Positions 9,506 through 19,185 are shown, numbered from the stretch's first letter. The stretch is DNA of 64,000 nt from CBDFHC01 sp965247585 (GCA_965247585.1 CBDFHC010000004.1:1-64000); one strand, 5' to 3'. The notes: a model not told the origin generated them from the sequence alone. Made by a program: numbers and translations.

Positions 9506-11134
9506 CTATCTATTCCCCCCTACAGGACTCTGACGCATCCGGTGGTAGAGTGAGTCCCACTGGTAGGCGTTCAGTTCGGACAGCGCCGGTCGTGGGGATT
9601 CCGGCTCCCAGAGCGGACGCCAGGAGGGTCCCAGTATCCCTGTTGTGGACAGAACGGGCCGACAGGACACAAGGATGGGCAGCGACATCCGGGTCATCCG
9701 GGCCGATGTGCGCACGTAGGTAGCCTCGACCTCCTCTATGTCCACGACGAACAGCGTGGTGGGGAATGGGGGATGGTCTTCCCCTGGTTCGGTGGACCAG
9801 TAGTAGCTCGTGTAGGGACTCAGGCGGGCTATGACTCCCTCGGGGTGACGGGCCCGCAGCTCGTACTCAAGGTAGAACGGTATCTCAAGGCCCTCTGCGA
9901 CCATCTTCCCCACGGCGTCGGGGGCGATGGCCGACTGACCCCAGTTGTAGGCCCGGTCGGATCTCGCGGTGGGCACCGACCACAGCAGCTCGCTGTCAGG
10001 ATCTGCCCTGGCCTCCGCCTCAAGCTTCGAGAGGAACCATGTGATGCCGTCTGCGTGCCTCGTCTGCCGCGCCCACGTGTCGATGCGGTGGCCCACATGC
10101 CGTGTCCGACCCTGATGGTCTGTCGTGAGTGCTGTGCTCCAGATGCCTCGCGTGGTCGGGAGTTGAGCGCGGTCCTGGTGGGTGACGTAGCGTATGCCCT
10201 CGGCGGACAGCGTGTAGCGGGTGTCCCCACGTTTGCCCCGGCGCTCGATCAGGCCCCATGTATCGACGAGGCTGCGCATCATCTGGCTGACGCGTCCCCC
10301 CGAGACGCCGAGCCAGAAGGCAAGATGCTCGCGGGGGATCATCGGATGGTCGGTCACGATGTCGAGCGTCCGCTTCTCCGACGGGCTGACGCCGAAGGTC
10401 GCCGCGGCCCGCACCATCCGCTCAGGATGGGGTATCGAGGCCCGTTTCCGCTCCGGCGACTCCGTATGAAGCGCTCCGCCGGGGCCGCCCTGTGAGCTCA
10501 CGAAATCAAGGTTGTAGTACGAGCCACTGAACAGACCCGAGGTCTTCTGCCAGACGTGGTAGTCCCGTCTTTCGAGTGTGTCCCGAGACTCCACACCGAC
10601 GTAGGAGTCTTCAGGATTCAGTTCCATGCAGAACCTCGTCGTCAGCCTCTGCTCCCAGACGCTGGGCGTCAGGACAAGATCGTGTCGGGGCGGCGCGTGT
10701 AGTCGTACTCCGCTATGGCCCTGGCGGACCACGCCGAAGCTGCGGCCGTCGTGGAGGGTGATGGTAGCGTCGAAGCGGCCCCTGCGATGGAACTCCACGT
10801 GGGACCGCAGCCCGTCGGTCCCGGGGGAGAGCGAGGCGGCGAGACGGTAGACGGCGGCCACCGCGTCCATCCGGCGGATGAGCAGCGTCAGCCACTCTCT
10901 GGACACCGGGTAAGCCCGCACGAAGTCCGAGGGCGTCGCAAAACCGAGCAACTCCGCGGCCTGTCTGATGCCATTGGCCGTCAGGTAGTACCTCTGGCTC
11001 GACGGCAGGTGGGCAGTCCCGTGACTCACTCGGCCGACCACGCCGGCGGCCAGCAGGCCGGTTAGGGCGCGGTGGATGGTCGTGTGAGGCTCCCCCAGGA
11101 TGCCTGCCAGTTCCGCCGAATCGATGAACGGCAT
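9506..11134 (-). CDS. Replic_Relax-like winged-helix protein of a mobile element
   Basis: Two winged-helix regions are visible, one near the start ('MPFIDSAELAGILGEPHTTI') and one in the middle ('MIPREHLAFWLGVSGGRVSQ'). The rest is an alpha/beta region with conserved aromatic residues. This resembles the replication-relaxation family of plasmids and integrative elements, which are DNA-binding proteins linked to replication or mobilisation; the match is to the family's style, not a proven function. The open frame continues upstream to 11638, but that part is foreign to the family (see next entry), so I take the ATG at 11134 as the first plausible start. That gives 542 residues. A start a few codons upstream is possible. 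Confidence 0.6.
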   Translation of the reverse strand: MPFIDSAELAGILGEPHTTIHRALTGLLAAGVVGRVSHGTAHLPSSQRYYLTANGIRQAAELLGFATPSDFVRAYPVSREWLTLLIRRMDAVAAVYRLAASLSPGTDGLRSHVEFHRRGRFDATITLHDGRSFGVVRQGHSGVRLHAPPRHDLVLTPSVWEQRLTTRFCMELNPEDSYVGVESRDTLERRDYHVWQKTSGLFSGSYYNLDFVSSQGGPGGALHTESPERKRASIPHPERMVRAAATFGVSPSEKRTLDIVTDHPMIPREHLAFWLGVSGGRVSQMMRSLVDTWGLIERRGKRGDTRYTLSAEGIRYVTHQDRAQLPTTRGIWSTALTTDHQGRTRHVGHRIDTWARQTRHADGITWFLSKLEAEARADPDSELLWSVPTARSDRAYNWGQSAIAPDAVGKMVAEGLEIPFYLEYELRARHPEGVIARLSPYTSYYWSTEPGEDHPPFPTTLFVVDIEEVEATYVRTSARMTRMSLPILVSCRPVLSTTGILGPSWRPLWEPESPRPALSELNAYQWDSLYHRMRQSPVGGNR

Positions 11135-11638
11135 CCTGCTGAGGGCATCAAGTAGCTGCCGACCACCTGACTCGTCTTTGTAGGTGTCGCCGTCCGCGTA
11201 TGCGCTCACGCGGAACTCATAAGACGTGTTGCACACCAGTTCGTCTACGGCGTGGGTAGCGCTGGTAATCGTGTCCGCTCGGTGTCGCCGCCCACCCGGT
11301 ATCCGGCGTTGAGGGCAACGACACAGAAGATTGCGGTGCTCGTGGACGGTGAACTTGAATACCGTTGTCGATGTCATGGTCCAACCAGAGCGACTCCAAC
11401 TCCCTCGTTTATGGCCATCAGGGCAACAAAAAAGGAGCTTCACATATGGCTTCTTGTTGCCCGCGGCGACCTCAATTTCGATTGCAGGACGGACATGCAA
11501 GTCGCGTAAGATGGGAATCTGTCGTTTCCTGGGAACGTTTTTAGCGGCGGAGGCGTATTCTTTATTATAGAAGGCTATAAGGTACGACTTGGACTTGACC
11601 ACGGTGGATTCCCCTGGACTTGGATGATCCCGAAGCAA
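11135..11638 (-). pseudogene. Fn3-domain remnant fused in frame upstream of the Replic_Relax-like gene
   Basis: The frame upstream of 11134 contains the end of a fibronectin type III domain, 'DELVCNTSYEFRVSAYADGD', directly joined to the winged-helix protein near 11170. Further upstream the translation looks random. A recombination event probably placed the DNA-binding gene behind a decayed adhesin fragment. Confidence 0.45.
11422..11463 (-). promoter_or_regulatory. Hairpin with the recurring CATATGTG/T-run core
   Basis: GGGCAACAA (11422-11430) pairs with TTGTTGCCC (11455-11463). On the minus strand it contains the CATATGTGAAGCTCCTTTTTT core shared with the elements at 26046, 35333 and 58484, but without the additional GC-rich hairpin. 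It may be a terminator relic. Confidence 0.4.
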
Positions 11639-11775
11639 GTCTGGCTGGCCGCCGTCTAGTGGCGATACTTCAGGAGTTGACGAACACTACTAGAAGAGAT
11701 CGGAACAAAAGCGACGGACATTACGTCTTAGCTACTGAATGGGAAGATTACAGTAAGAAAAGGATGACAGTGATT

Positions 11776-13317
11776 ATGAGAAGGAGGATAGCGATCTCGG
11801 CATTGAGTCTCTTGGCGCTGGCGACCATCGGGTGTGGGCAGGCCACGCTAAGCCCGACCACCGCTCCGGTCGCTACGGTGTCTGCCGCTGAGCCAACTCC
11901 TTGGACTGTTTCTACTGGAGGCATCTCGCCGGATATGGAGGTCTACTCTTCCATCGAGGAGCTTTCGGCCGCCTCCGACTTAGTGATACTGGGAACCGTC
12001 GAAGGCGTCGCAGCTCGCGAGGTTGACTACGGAACCGCAGACCCCGACGAAAGGGAGGGTCGAGGGATTCCCACCGTGTACTACGAGGTTGCAGTGACTG
12101 AGACGCTGCGTGGTAAGGCACAGGCTACGGTCATTGTGTCAGCCCCGGACGTGGATCAGGTATCTATGGGTGAAGAAGCAACAGCCGTACGAAGCGGCCA
12201 ACAGGTTCTCCTGTTTCTCCGGGAGCAGACGACGGAAGATGCACCGGGCATCACGGCCTATGATCATTTCTACGTGACCGTGAGCCTGGATAATGGTGTG
12301 TTCGATCGTTCAGATGGCGACCTGGTAGTGCCGCGCCTGCCTGAGTTGTTCAATGATGCCACGTTTGACCTGGCCGGCGTGCGACGTGCGGTACAGTGGT
12401 TTGATGAGTCGCCCCTTGCCACATGGGATCCCAGCACTGCTGAGGTCTTCAATCAAGCAGGCGCTGGCGAAGGCACACTCGATATCTCCTCTGGTTGTGT
12501 ACGGCTGATTCTCGAAAACCGGAAGTCGATTCTGCTCGTTTGGCCAGAGCCGACCTCTTGGAACGCACCTACCCAAACGATCGAGTTTGTAGATGTCTTC
12601 GGTGAGCGACTAGAATTGCGGGAAGGGGATCGGATCATGCCGGGTGGCTCGACCGCGACTCATGAACCTCAGTTTGTGTCACCACCCAGTCCCTCGTGCA
12701 AGATGGATGAGGCCTTCGTCCTCAACTCCGTAAGATTGGTCCTGCGGTCGGACTCTAACGCGTCTAGCAGCATACCGGATTACGACCTCAGCCCATACAA
12801 CTCAAACGTGTGGTTTGTCCCACCGCCCGCCAATATGGATGACTTTGTGAGTAAGATGGACGCGATAGTCGTGGCACGGGTGACTTCAGTTATCGGAAGC
12901 GGTGAGCTAAATTCCTATAACGAGCAGGACAATGTCCGGAATATAAAAAAAGGTGATCCTGTTTCTTCCGCTCTGCCCGTGACCGACTACAACCTAACGA
13001 TAGAGCGAGTGATTCTAGGACAAGACATTGAGGCTAGTGGTTCGATAACCTTACGAGTGTTGGGGGAAGCGGATCACGTTTCGCCGTACCCATCACTCAT
13101 ACCGATGCCGCAAATCAATGATCGCCGTATCTACGGGCTTGGCCGCAATCCTGATAGAACTTACGGGGCCTATAGTTGGTGGAGCGTATTTTTGATTGAC
13201 GGAGACCGTGTTACTCATGTTGATGACCTCCGCCAGAAAGTCCTGTTCGCAAATAATACAGAAACTAACCAGTTTGTCAGAGAGTTGGAATCGGCGGTAT
13301 CCCGACGCAACAGGTAG
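11776..13317 (+). CDS. Exported lipoprotein of unknown function with two related domains
   Basis: The 513-residue protein starts at the ATG at 11776, preceded by AAGGA nine bases upstream. A lipobox follows (LLALATIGCGQ, Cys at about residue 18), so it should be anchored to the outer face of the membrane. Two regions resemble each other, 'SIEELSAASDLVILGTVEGV' near residue 60 and 'NMDDFVSKMDAIVVARVTSV' near residue 355. The same pattern occurs in the protein at 14406. I do not recognise a named family and cannot assign a function. It heads a group of three exported-protein genes on this strand. Confidence 0.75.
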   Translation: MRRRIAISALSLLALATIGCGQATLSPTTAPVATVSAAEPTPWTVSTGGISPDMEVYSSIEELSAASDLVILGTVEGVAAREVDYGTADPDEREGRGIPTVYYEVAVTETLRGKAQATVIVSAPDVDQVSMGEEATAVRSGQQVLLFLREQTTEDAPGITAYDHFYVTVSLDNGVFDRSDGDLVVPRLPELFNDATFDLAGVRRAVQWFDESPLATWDPSTAEVFNQAGAGEGTLDISSGCVRLILENRKSILLVWPEPTSWNAPTQTIEFVDVFGERLELREGDRIMPGGSTATHEPQFVSPPSPSCKMDEAFVLNSVRLVLRSDSNASSSIPDYDLSPYNSNVWFVPPPANMDDFVSKMDAIVVARVTSVIGSGELNSYNEQDNVRNIKKGDPVSSALPVTDYNLTIERVILGQDIEASGSITLRVLGEADHVSPYPSLIPMPQINDRRIYGLGRNPDRTYGAYSWWSVFLIDGDRVTHVDDLRQKVLFANNTETNQFVRELESAVSRRNR

Positions 13318-13461
13318 AGTGCGGCAATTAGAGCCCGCGAATGAGGTGGACATCTTCGGTATGCGGGGAAAGCTGTAGGTTTGGCCAAGGCTTTGTCTGA
13401 TGGCAAGTACGAATAGTTGCAACGTGAGATGCATTGAATCCATAGTCGAAGGAGGATTAAC

Positions 13462-14307
13462 ATGAGATCTCGCAGATTGCTCTATGCATACGGTATTGCA
13501 GCCATCGCAATCGTGGCTCTGGTAACCTCCGCGGTATTTGTAGGGTTGAGCGGCGGTAACCCCACACCTCTTCAGAATTCGGGTGCTCGGGTGGACGAGC
13601 ACGTTCAGTTAGTGGGATCTGAATTCGCTCCTGTGCTTCCCGAATCAGAGGCGAGAGCACAGGCAGTAGCGTTCCTGAAAGGACCCTGGGGCATTGACGA
13701 GCCAACACTGTTACCCATCCGAGTGGCAACTGGAGCATTCACTGGTCTCCGCGAAGACACTAACACGCAGACTTCAAACTTAGGAGTATGGGTCGTGGTT
13801 TTCCATGATTTTCCTGCACACGCTCGTGTTGCGCGCGGGGCGACATCCATTCCGACAGATCCCCGGGTAACTGTCATAGTTGACGACAACAGTGGGAACG
13901 TGATCTATTCCGCTCTGTCATGGGACCACGGCATCATGACGCCGATCCCCACACGAACGCCCGTCCGTACCCCGACGCCGTTGCCGTCCGGTATTACAGG
14001 GGCTACGCCGATTCCCACAGGCAGCGGACAGCTTCATCCCCCGCAGTTGACAACAGTGGCACCGCAGCCCGCATCACCCGGTAGCCAGATAACCGTGACT
14101 GGGACGGGCGGGTATATCAAGATCACAGGTGGGTACAGCGAAGGCTCAAGGCAATTCCACCTGTATTTCGACGAACAGTTGATTGGGACCATCTGGTGCA
14201 TGATGAATGCATGCAGAGCGACAGCTCGAATCCCGGAAGATGCAACCCCTGGTGAACACAAGCTTTCCGCTGAGGGCGGCTCCTCAATAACCGTGACCGT
14301 CGAATAA
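13462..14307 (+). CDS. Membrane-anchored secreted protein of unknown function
   Basis: The start has a strong ribosome binding site (GGAGG, 13450-13454). The N-terminal hydrophobic helix (about residues 8-30) is an anchor or signal peptide. Residues 50-155 have a PepSY-like look ('TVIVDDNSGNVIYSALSWDH'). A Pro/Thr linker ('PTRTPVRTPTPLPSG') leads to a C-terminal domain that begins 'PGSQITVTGTGGYIKITGG', as in IPT/TIG-type beta-sandwiches. These are resemblances, not firm assignments. It lies between two paralogous exported proteins and is probably transcribed with them. Confidence 0.7.
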   Translation: MRSRRLLYAYGIAAIAIVALVTSAVFVGLSGGNPTPLQNSGARVDEHVQLVGSEFAPVLPESEARAQAVAFLKGPWGIDEPTLLPIRVATGAFTGLREDTNTQTSNLGVWVVVFHDFPAHARVARGATSIPTDPRVTVIVDDNSGNVIYSALSWDHGIMTPIPTRTPVRTPTPLPSGITGATPIPTGSGQLHPPQLTTVAPQPASPGSQITVTGTGGYIKITGGYSEGSRQFHLYFDEQLIGTIWCMMNACRATARIPEDATPGEHKLSAEGGSSITVTVE

Positions 14308-14405
14308 CGCCGCAATTAGACGGTAACCTCCCTTATTGTGAAACCGCATCCGTGTCGATATGTTCTTTACGTCACAGCTAATTCGAAGGCAGGATGTGAT
14401 CAGTT

Positions 14406-15449
14406 ATGTTTAGCATCATGAGAAAGAATACCCCACTTCCAGTGCGATTGGTGGCCTCATTCGCTGTCGTCGCTGGCCTGATTGCGTTAGTGGTGACTCT
14501 CACAGTAGCCAGAGACGATGACCAGCCGCTGGCGACGGCGAATGCAGGCCAATCCAGTGCGCTATGGATTCCTTCACCCACAACGGTGCAAGACCTCGTC
14601 GATGTTTCCGACGCTATCGTCGTCGGTGAGATCGTTGGGTTAATGAAGCAGACTATAGAAGGCCCATTCGACGACTCTGGGGACACCGACAACCGAGATG
14701 ATGTTCCGCCTCCGCGCCAATACCCATACTCCTACTTCGGAATCAGAATCAGCGACACTTTGCTCAATGACGGGTTTGTGGTTGATAATCCAGTGTTGAG
14801 GCTGAAGGGCCACGCGGGAGATGGAATAGACTCCAACCGAAGGATCCAGCTTCCACAGGCAGGCGAGTCTTTTGTTTTGTTCCTGAGTCGCAATCCTGAC
14901 AATGAGAGCTATGGGGTGTATGGCCCGTGGGCCATCCTCAATACCGATGGGTCAACGGTTACGGCGTATGGTGCTGAATTGGCAGAACCTCAATTCGCGC
15001 GGGGCGCAACTCCTGCACAACTAAAGCTTGATGTCGCTGAGGCGGTTGGCTCCCGGGTCGAGAAGAATCCCATGGACCTACTATTTCCAACCATCATCAT
15101 TCAATCTCCAGCCGAATCAATACCGGCATCGACGCCGACGCCAAAGCCCCAGCCGACTGTGGACATGGGCGTGCCGCCTGCTGACCCGGTAGAAACAGGG
15201 AATGCCTACGACTTCAAGTTCGGGACTTTGCACTGTGGCGTTGAGAATATAGCGTTTGGGGGACAGTACTGGCGGGCCGAGAATGTGCCGGAGGAATGGA
15301 AGTACAACCCACCAGCTGGGTGGAACGAGACCGACGCGACGGGTAGGATCGAGTTGTTGACTGAGGACATAGCGGTGTTCACCTCGCAGAGCGGCAACGA
15401 GATCCGGTACGTCCGGCGTCCGGAGGGCGAGTTGGCTCCCTGCTATTGA
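14406..15449 (+). CDS. Exported protein sharing a domain with the 11776 lipoprotein
   Basis: A 347-residue protein with an N-terminal transmembrane or signal helix ('LVASFAVVAGLIALVVTLTV'). It then has 'TVQDLVDVSDAIVVGEIVGL' and a region with 'GESFVLFLSR', matching the 'SD-x-IV-x-G' and 'GQQVLLFL' landmarks of the lipoprotein at 11776. The C-terminal third is a separate domain after a 'TPTPKPQPT' linker. Function unknown. The start could be the ATG at 14406 or the one four codons later. Confidence 0.72.
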   Translation: MFSIMRKNTPLPVRLVASFAVVAGLIALVVTLTVARDDDQPLATANAGQSSALWIPSPTTVQDLVDVSDAIVVGEIVGLMKQTIEGPFDDSGDTDNRDDVPPPRQYPYSYFGIRISDTLLNDGFVVDNPVLRLKGHAGDGIDSNRRIQLPQAGESFVLFLSRNPDNESYGVYGPWAILNTDGSTVTAYGAELAEPQFARGATPAQLKLDVAEAVGSRVEKNPMDLLFPTIIIQSPAESIPASTPTPKPQPTVDMGVPPADPVETGNAYDFKFGTLHCGVENIAFGGQYWRAENVPEEWKYNPPAGWNETDATGRIELLTEDIAVFTSQSGNEIRYVRRPEGELAPCY

Positions 15450-15567
15450 GCGACCTGATTCGCTGACGCACGGTCAACCATCCCAGCGGTACGAACGGAT
15501 GGCCTACGACAGGAGTGATGCTGTTGGCCAATTTGAAGAAAGGAGATGCCTTGGAAAGGAAGAGATT

Positions 15568-15809
15568 ATGAAGAATCGATTGAATGTTTCCAAAGGGGTC
15601 ATCGCGATCCTCCTAGTATTGTATCAGAGTCGGAGGGAGAACCCGAAGCTTATGATGGAGCGATCACAGTGGGATCGTCGACGGTGACTTACTACTCCAA
15701 CGTCGTTGGCGCCAAGGTGCCGGAATTCATGCCTGGTCTCCCGCCGCTCATAGCCACGCCCGAGGCGTTGACTCCGCCATGCTTGCCGAAGTTGAGTCAC
15801 TCAAAATGA
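15568..15809 (+). pseudogene. Frameshifted remnant of a small exported protein
   Basis: An ATG at 15568 begins a signal-like sequence (MKNRLNVSKGVIAILLVLY) and then the frame breaks. A second frame continues as plausible protein ('GSSTVTYYSNVVGAKVPEFM') to a stop at 15809. A single-base shift around 15620-15640 would join them. It resembles the neighbouring exported proteins in style only. Confidence 0.45.
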
Positions 15810-15869
15810 GGATGCATGGCAAGTGCGGATCAACCGCATGAGGATGCATGGCAAGTGCGGATCAACCGC
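15806..15869. repeat. 32-bp perfect tandem duplication at a gene start
   Basis: Positions 15806-15837 and 15838-15869 are identical, each beginning with ATG. Because 32 is not a multiple of three, the first ATG is out of frame with the second and the duplication creates a decoy start. Confidence 0.9.
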
Positions 15870-17184
15870 CTCCATGGCGGTCCTGTTCGTGCTGACGCTT
15901 CTCTTGCCACTGTCCGCCTGCACCCAGCGAAGCCCGTCCTTCGACTACCCAAGCGACGCGCCGGTACTTCAGATCAACCTCACCGGGGGCATGATCGCCT
16001 ACCCGCACGCCGCGGCCTGGGTGCCGCTCGTGACCGTCTGGGGGAACGGACGGGTCGTGTTCGTGTCGCGGGAGGAGCGTTACGAGCCGGAGCGAGCGCT
16101 GATCCGGGAGACCCAGCTCAGCAAGTCAACGGTGCGGCGCCTGCTGGCCGAGGCGGACATATTGCACGAACTGGACGACCGCTACTTCGCCTTCGATATG
16201 ACGGACGCCGGCACCACGACCTTCAGCATTCAGTCGGCCGGCGGACGCGAGACCGTTAGCGTCTATGCGTTCAACCCGGAGCTCGACCCCGCCTTCCGCG
16301 ACCTCGAGCAGCACACGGAAGTCATGGACATGCTGCGAGCCCTCTACCGCACCGTGGTCGACGCGCTGCCACGGGACGCGTCGGCCTTGCTTCCGCGAGA
16401 GGTGTCCGTCATAGCCAGGCCGGCCGCTGGGGAGGCGGAGCAGGAGTGGCCGGCGGAGCTGATCGCGCACCTGACCGGCGAGGCGGCCCAGCAGGCCACG
16501 GAGCTGCTCCCGCCCGGCCCCGCCGCGACCTTTCTGTTGGATCGCATCCCACACCAGATCACGGTGATGCCGGTACTTCCCGTCCTGTCAGCCCCCAGTG
16601 CGATTGGGCCGGAGAGCGGGCTTCCCCGGCACCCGGCGGCCACCGCTTACCGCCTCCCTGACAGCCTGCCCTACCGCTTCGACGGCGTTGACCAGCCCGA
16701 AGTCGCCGCCTGGTACCGGAGCAACATGCCGGGCGAGGGCTGGCGGCTGGCAAAGGAGGAGGCTGGGCTCCAGGTCTGGGTGCGCGTGGACCCCGCCCGC
16801 CATCCCATCGCTCGGCTCCACTTCCGGCCGGACCATTTCACTATCGAGGTCCTGCTATTCTACGATGACCTTCCCCTGCATCCCGCCGGCGCTACGGGGG
16901 AATGCAGCAAGCCGAGATGTCAGACCGTGTCGGGCCTCTCGCTCGACGAGGTAATAGACTGGTTCGCCGAGTACCTGGGCTACCTCGGCTGGCGGGATGG
17001 CCCCTACCTGTTCCGCAAGGACCGAGAATCGGACGCAGGCCACGACCTGCTGCAGTTGACTTACGAGGAGATTGAGGGTGGCATCGTGGTGGTGTCGGAG
17101 CGCACGGTCTACCAGCCGCCGGTCTGGCCATACCTTCCCACGCCCGAACCGCCCACACTCACGCCGTCAAAGGCTTCGCGTTGA
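15838..17184 (+). CDS. Lipoprotein of unknown function
   Basis: This 448-residue protein has a lipoprotein signal ending LLLPLSAC, with Cys about residue 28. It begins at the second ATG of a 32-bp duplication; a GTG at 15823 in the same frame is the alternative. The body contains mixed alpha/beta sequence with no motif I recognise, including 'GGMIAYPHAAAWVPLVTVWG' near residue 50 and a region near residue 290 beginning 'RFDGVDQPEVAAWYRSNMPG'. The C-terminus ends in a Pro/Thr tail. The duplication may have replaced its own ribosome binding site, since none is obvious. Confidence 0.7.
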   Translation: MRMHGKCGSTASMAVLFVLTLLLPLSACTQRSPSFDYPSDAPVLQINLTGGMIAYPHAAAWVPLVTVWGNGRVVFVSREERYEPERALIRETQLSKSTVRRLLAEADILHELDDRYFAFDMTDAGTTTFSIQSAGGRETVSVYAFNPELDPAFRDLEQHTEVMDMLRALYRTVVDALPRDASALLPREVSVIARPAAGEAEQEWPAELIAHLTGEAAQQATELLPPGPAATFLLDRIPHQITVMPVLPVLSAPSAIGPESGLPRHPAATAYRLPDSLPYRFDGVDQPEVAAWYRSNMPGEGWRLAKEEAGLQVWVRVDPARHPIARLHFRPDHFTIEVLLFYDDLPLHPAGATGECSKPRCQTVSGLSLDEVIDWFAEYLGYLGWRDGPYLFRKDRESDAGHDLLQLTYEEIEGGIVVVSERTVYQPPVWPYLPTPEPPTLTPSKASR

Positions 17185-17397
17185 GACTTGCCGCATGCGG
17201 TGGTCCCCTAGGCCGTCGGTTCGGTCTCACCTTCCCACGCCGGCGCCTAAATCATCTCCACCAGCAACCACCAGTCGTGGCCGGGGGAGGGCGTAGGAGG
17301 ATCACGAGTGATGCGTGCTCACAGGTGAGAGTGGGGGTTGTGAACGAGTTCGCAGGCGGTACGGGCGACCGGGCAACGACCGGTTGCAAGCCTGCTG

Positions 17398-17550
17398 TTC
17401 TTGCGAGGTGGGGATGTCTATACGCCCAAAGCTCAGGACTTGGACAAAGTGCTCGAGGCCACTCATGCACGAGTAGACGCAGGCCAGGTCGTGGAAACGC
17501 TACCATCATCAGCATTCGACGACACCTCAGCGCGTCACCTCGGCCCATGA
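17398..17550 (+). pseudogene. Unidentified protein fragment
   Basis: A frame of about 50 codons reads as natural protein ('LRGGDVYTPKAQDLDKVLEA') and ends at TGA 17548-17550, but I see no start or upstream part. I could not assign a family. The rest of 17185-17590 holds nothing I can support. Confidence 0.3.
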
Positions 17551-17597
17551 AACGGCGTAGATCTAGCAGGCCGTTGGTAGGTCTGAGCTAAAGCGCC

Positions 17598-17678
17598 AAC
17601 CTGAACCTCAGCGTGAAGGTTCTCGATTTTGTCCAGTTTGATGGCGTTCGCCAGACCTGTACATGGCGGCCGATGTGA
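17598..17678 (+). pseudogene. Serine-recombinase C-terminal tail fragment
   Basis: The frame reads LNLSVKVLDFVQFDGVRQ to a stop. It matches the tail of the intact recombinase at 5683 ('ASVLDFVQSG') and the fragment at 24672, in protein and in DNA. Nothing upstream belongs to a recombinase, so the fragment may be a relic of an att site located in the integrase 3' end. Confidence 0.5.
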
Positions 17679-17843
17679 AACTGTTCCCACGGCTGGAGGG
17701 AAGTCGCCGCTTTGTTGGTTGGAGCGTGCAGTCTGACTGCCATGAGACTATCATATGGATGGCATGTCGGCAGCATGTGCCATGTTGATGGGTCTTGTCG
17801 CGGGATGAAATCCATGGGCTCTTCCAAACGGTCACGTCCCGTC

Positions 17844-19185
17844 AAGTGGTGTAAGAGTACGTCATCCTGTTGATCGCGGTCTATGTCACTGCCTTCGCTA
17901 GATCCGCCTCGGGTAGAGCTTCGTCGATGCTGTAGACCGCGGGTGTCGTGTATAGACGGCCGACGGCCCATTCGTCGTGCTGTTCAGCGAGGACGGCGCC
18001 AACCAGGCGACGCACGGCTGGTCGGTTAGGGAAGATGCCCACGACATCGGTGCGACGCCGTATCTCCTTGTTGAGGCGCTCCAGGGGGTTGTTGGACCAG
18101 ATCTTCTTCCAGTGGGGGACAGGGAAGCTGGAGAAGGCCAGGACGTCCGCACCAGCCTCGTCCAGTAGAGAGGCCACCTGAGGGAACGGGTCCTGTAGCT
18201 GGGCGATCACCCGCTCGAGCTGTGCGTGGACCTCCTGAGGGGACGGCTGCTGGTAGATGGTGCGGACCATGTTGGCCACCCAGGGCTGAGCGCGCCTGGG
18301 GACCCGAGTGAGCAGGTTGGTCATGAAGTGGGTGCGGCACCGTTGCCAGCTGGCCCCACCGAAGACAGTCGCGATGGCATCCCTGAGTCCCTGATGCGCA
18401 TCCGATACCACCAGATCCACCCCGCTCAGACCCCTGGCGGACAGTGAGCGCAGAAAGGCCAGCCAGAAGGCGCCGTCTTCGCTGGTACCCACGTCCATCC
18501 CAATGATCTCCCGCTTGCCCTCGCCATTGACCGCCGTTGCCACCACCACGCTGACGTTGACGATCCTGCCGTCCTCTCTGACCTTCTGGGTTAGTCCGTC
18601 CAGCCACAGGTAGGGATATGGTCCGCCGTCCAGCGGACGGCCCAGGAAGCCATCCACCACCACGTCCAGCTCCTGACAGATACGCGACACCTGGCTCTTG
18701 GAGATACCCTCGCACCCCAGGGCCTTGACCAGGTCGTCCACCCGCCTTGTCGATACACCTTCCACATAGGCCTGCTGGATCACCGCCAGCAGAGCTCGCT
18801 CGCTGCGACGCCGTGGCTCCAGCAGGCTCGGGAAGTAGCTCCCCTCTCGAAGCTTCGGGATGTGCAGCTCCATAGTCCCTACACGGGTATCCCACGCCCG
18901 GGACCGATACCCGTTGCGCTGGGTCACCCGCTCAGGGCTGCGTTCTCCATACTCAGCACCGGTCCTCGCAGACACCTCCGCATCCATGATCCCCTCTACC
19001 AGCACTCTCAGAGCCTCCCGTAGGAAGTCCACGTCACCGTCCATTCCCCCCTTGCGCAACAACTCCAGCAGGTCCATCCTTTCCTTGACCACCGTTGTCC
19101 TCCTTTCTCGAGCTTCTGTTTTGCCCGCTAAGGATGACGCGGTGGTCTCTCTTACTCCAGACCCCCTCCTCTTCTTACACCACTT
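17844..19185 (-). mobile_element. IS256-family insertion sequence
   Basis: An imperfect inverted repeat starting AAGTGGTGTAAGA (17844 onward) and ending in its complement at 19185 bounds a single transposase gene. The usual 8-bp target duplication is not visible, suggesting later rearrangement of one flank. Confidence 0.8.
17881..19092 (-). CDS. IS256-family (mutator-type) transposase
   Basis: This full-length 403-residue protein has the DDE residues of the IS256 family: Asp in 'YLWLDGLTQKVRED', Asp in 'VDLVVSDAHQGL' and Glu in 'NNPLERLNKEIRRR'. The last motif is diagnostic. The N-terminal part contains the HTH-like region 'VSTRRVDDLVKALGCEGISK'. It catalyses copy-out or cut-and-paste transposition of its own element. 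The reading frame is intact, so it may be active. Confidence 0.95.
   Translation of the reverse strand: MVKERMDLLELLRKGGMDGDVDFLREALRVLVEGIMDAEVSARTGAEYGERSPERVTQRNGYRSRAWDTRVGTMELHIPKLREGSYFPSLLEPRRRSERALLAVIQQAYVEGVSTRRVDDLVKALGCEGISKSQVSRICQELDVVVDGFLGRPLDGGPYPYLWLDGLTQKVREDGRIVNVSVVVATAVNGEGKREIIGMDVGTSEDGAFWLAFLRSLSARGLSGVDLVVSDAHQGLRDAIATVFGGASWQRCRTHFMTNLLTRVPRRAQPWVANMVRTIYQQPSPQEVHAQLERVIAQLQDPFPQVASLLDEAGADVLAFSSFPVPHWKKIWSNNPLERLNKEIRRRTDVVGIFPNRPAVRRLVGAVLAEQHDEWAVGRLYTTPAVYSIDEALPEADLAKAVT

Noticed and set aside
17181..17591. 136-codon plus-strand frame
   Set aside because: The translation is low-complexity Arg/Ser-rich; a different frame at 17398-17550 is the natural-looking one.
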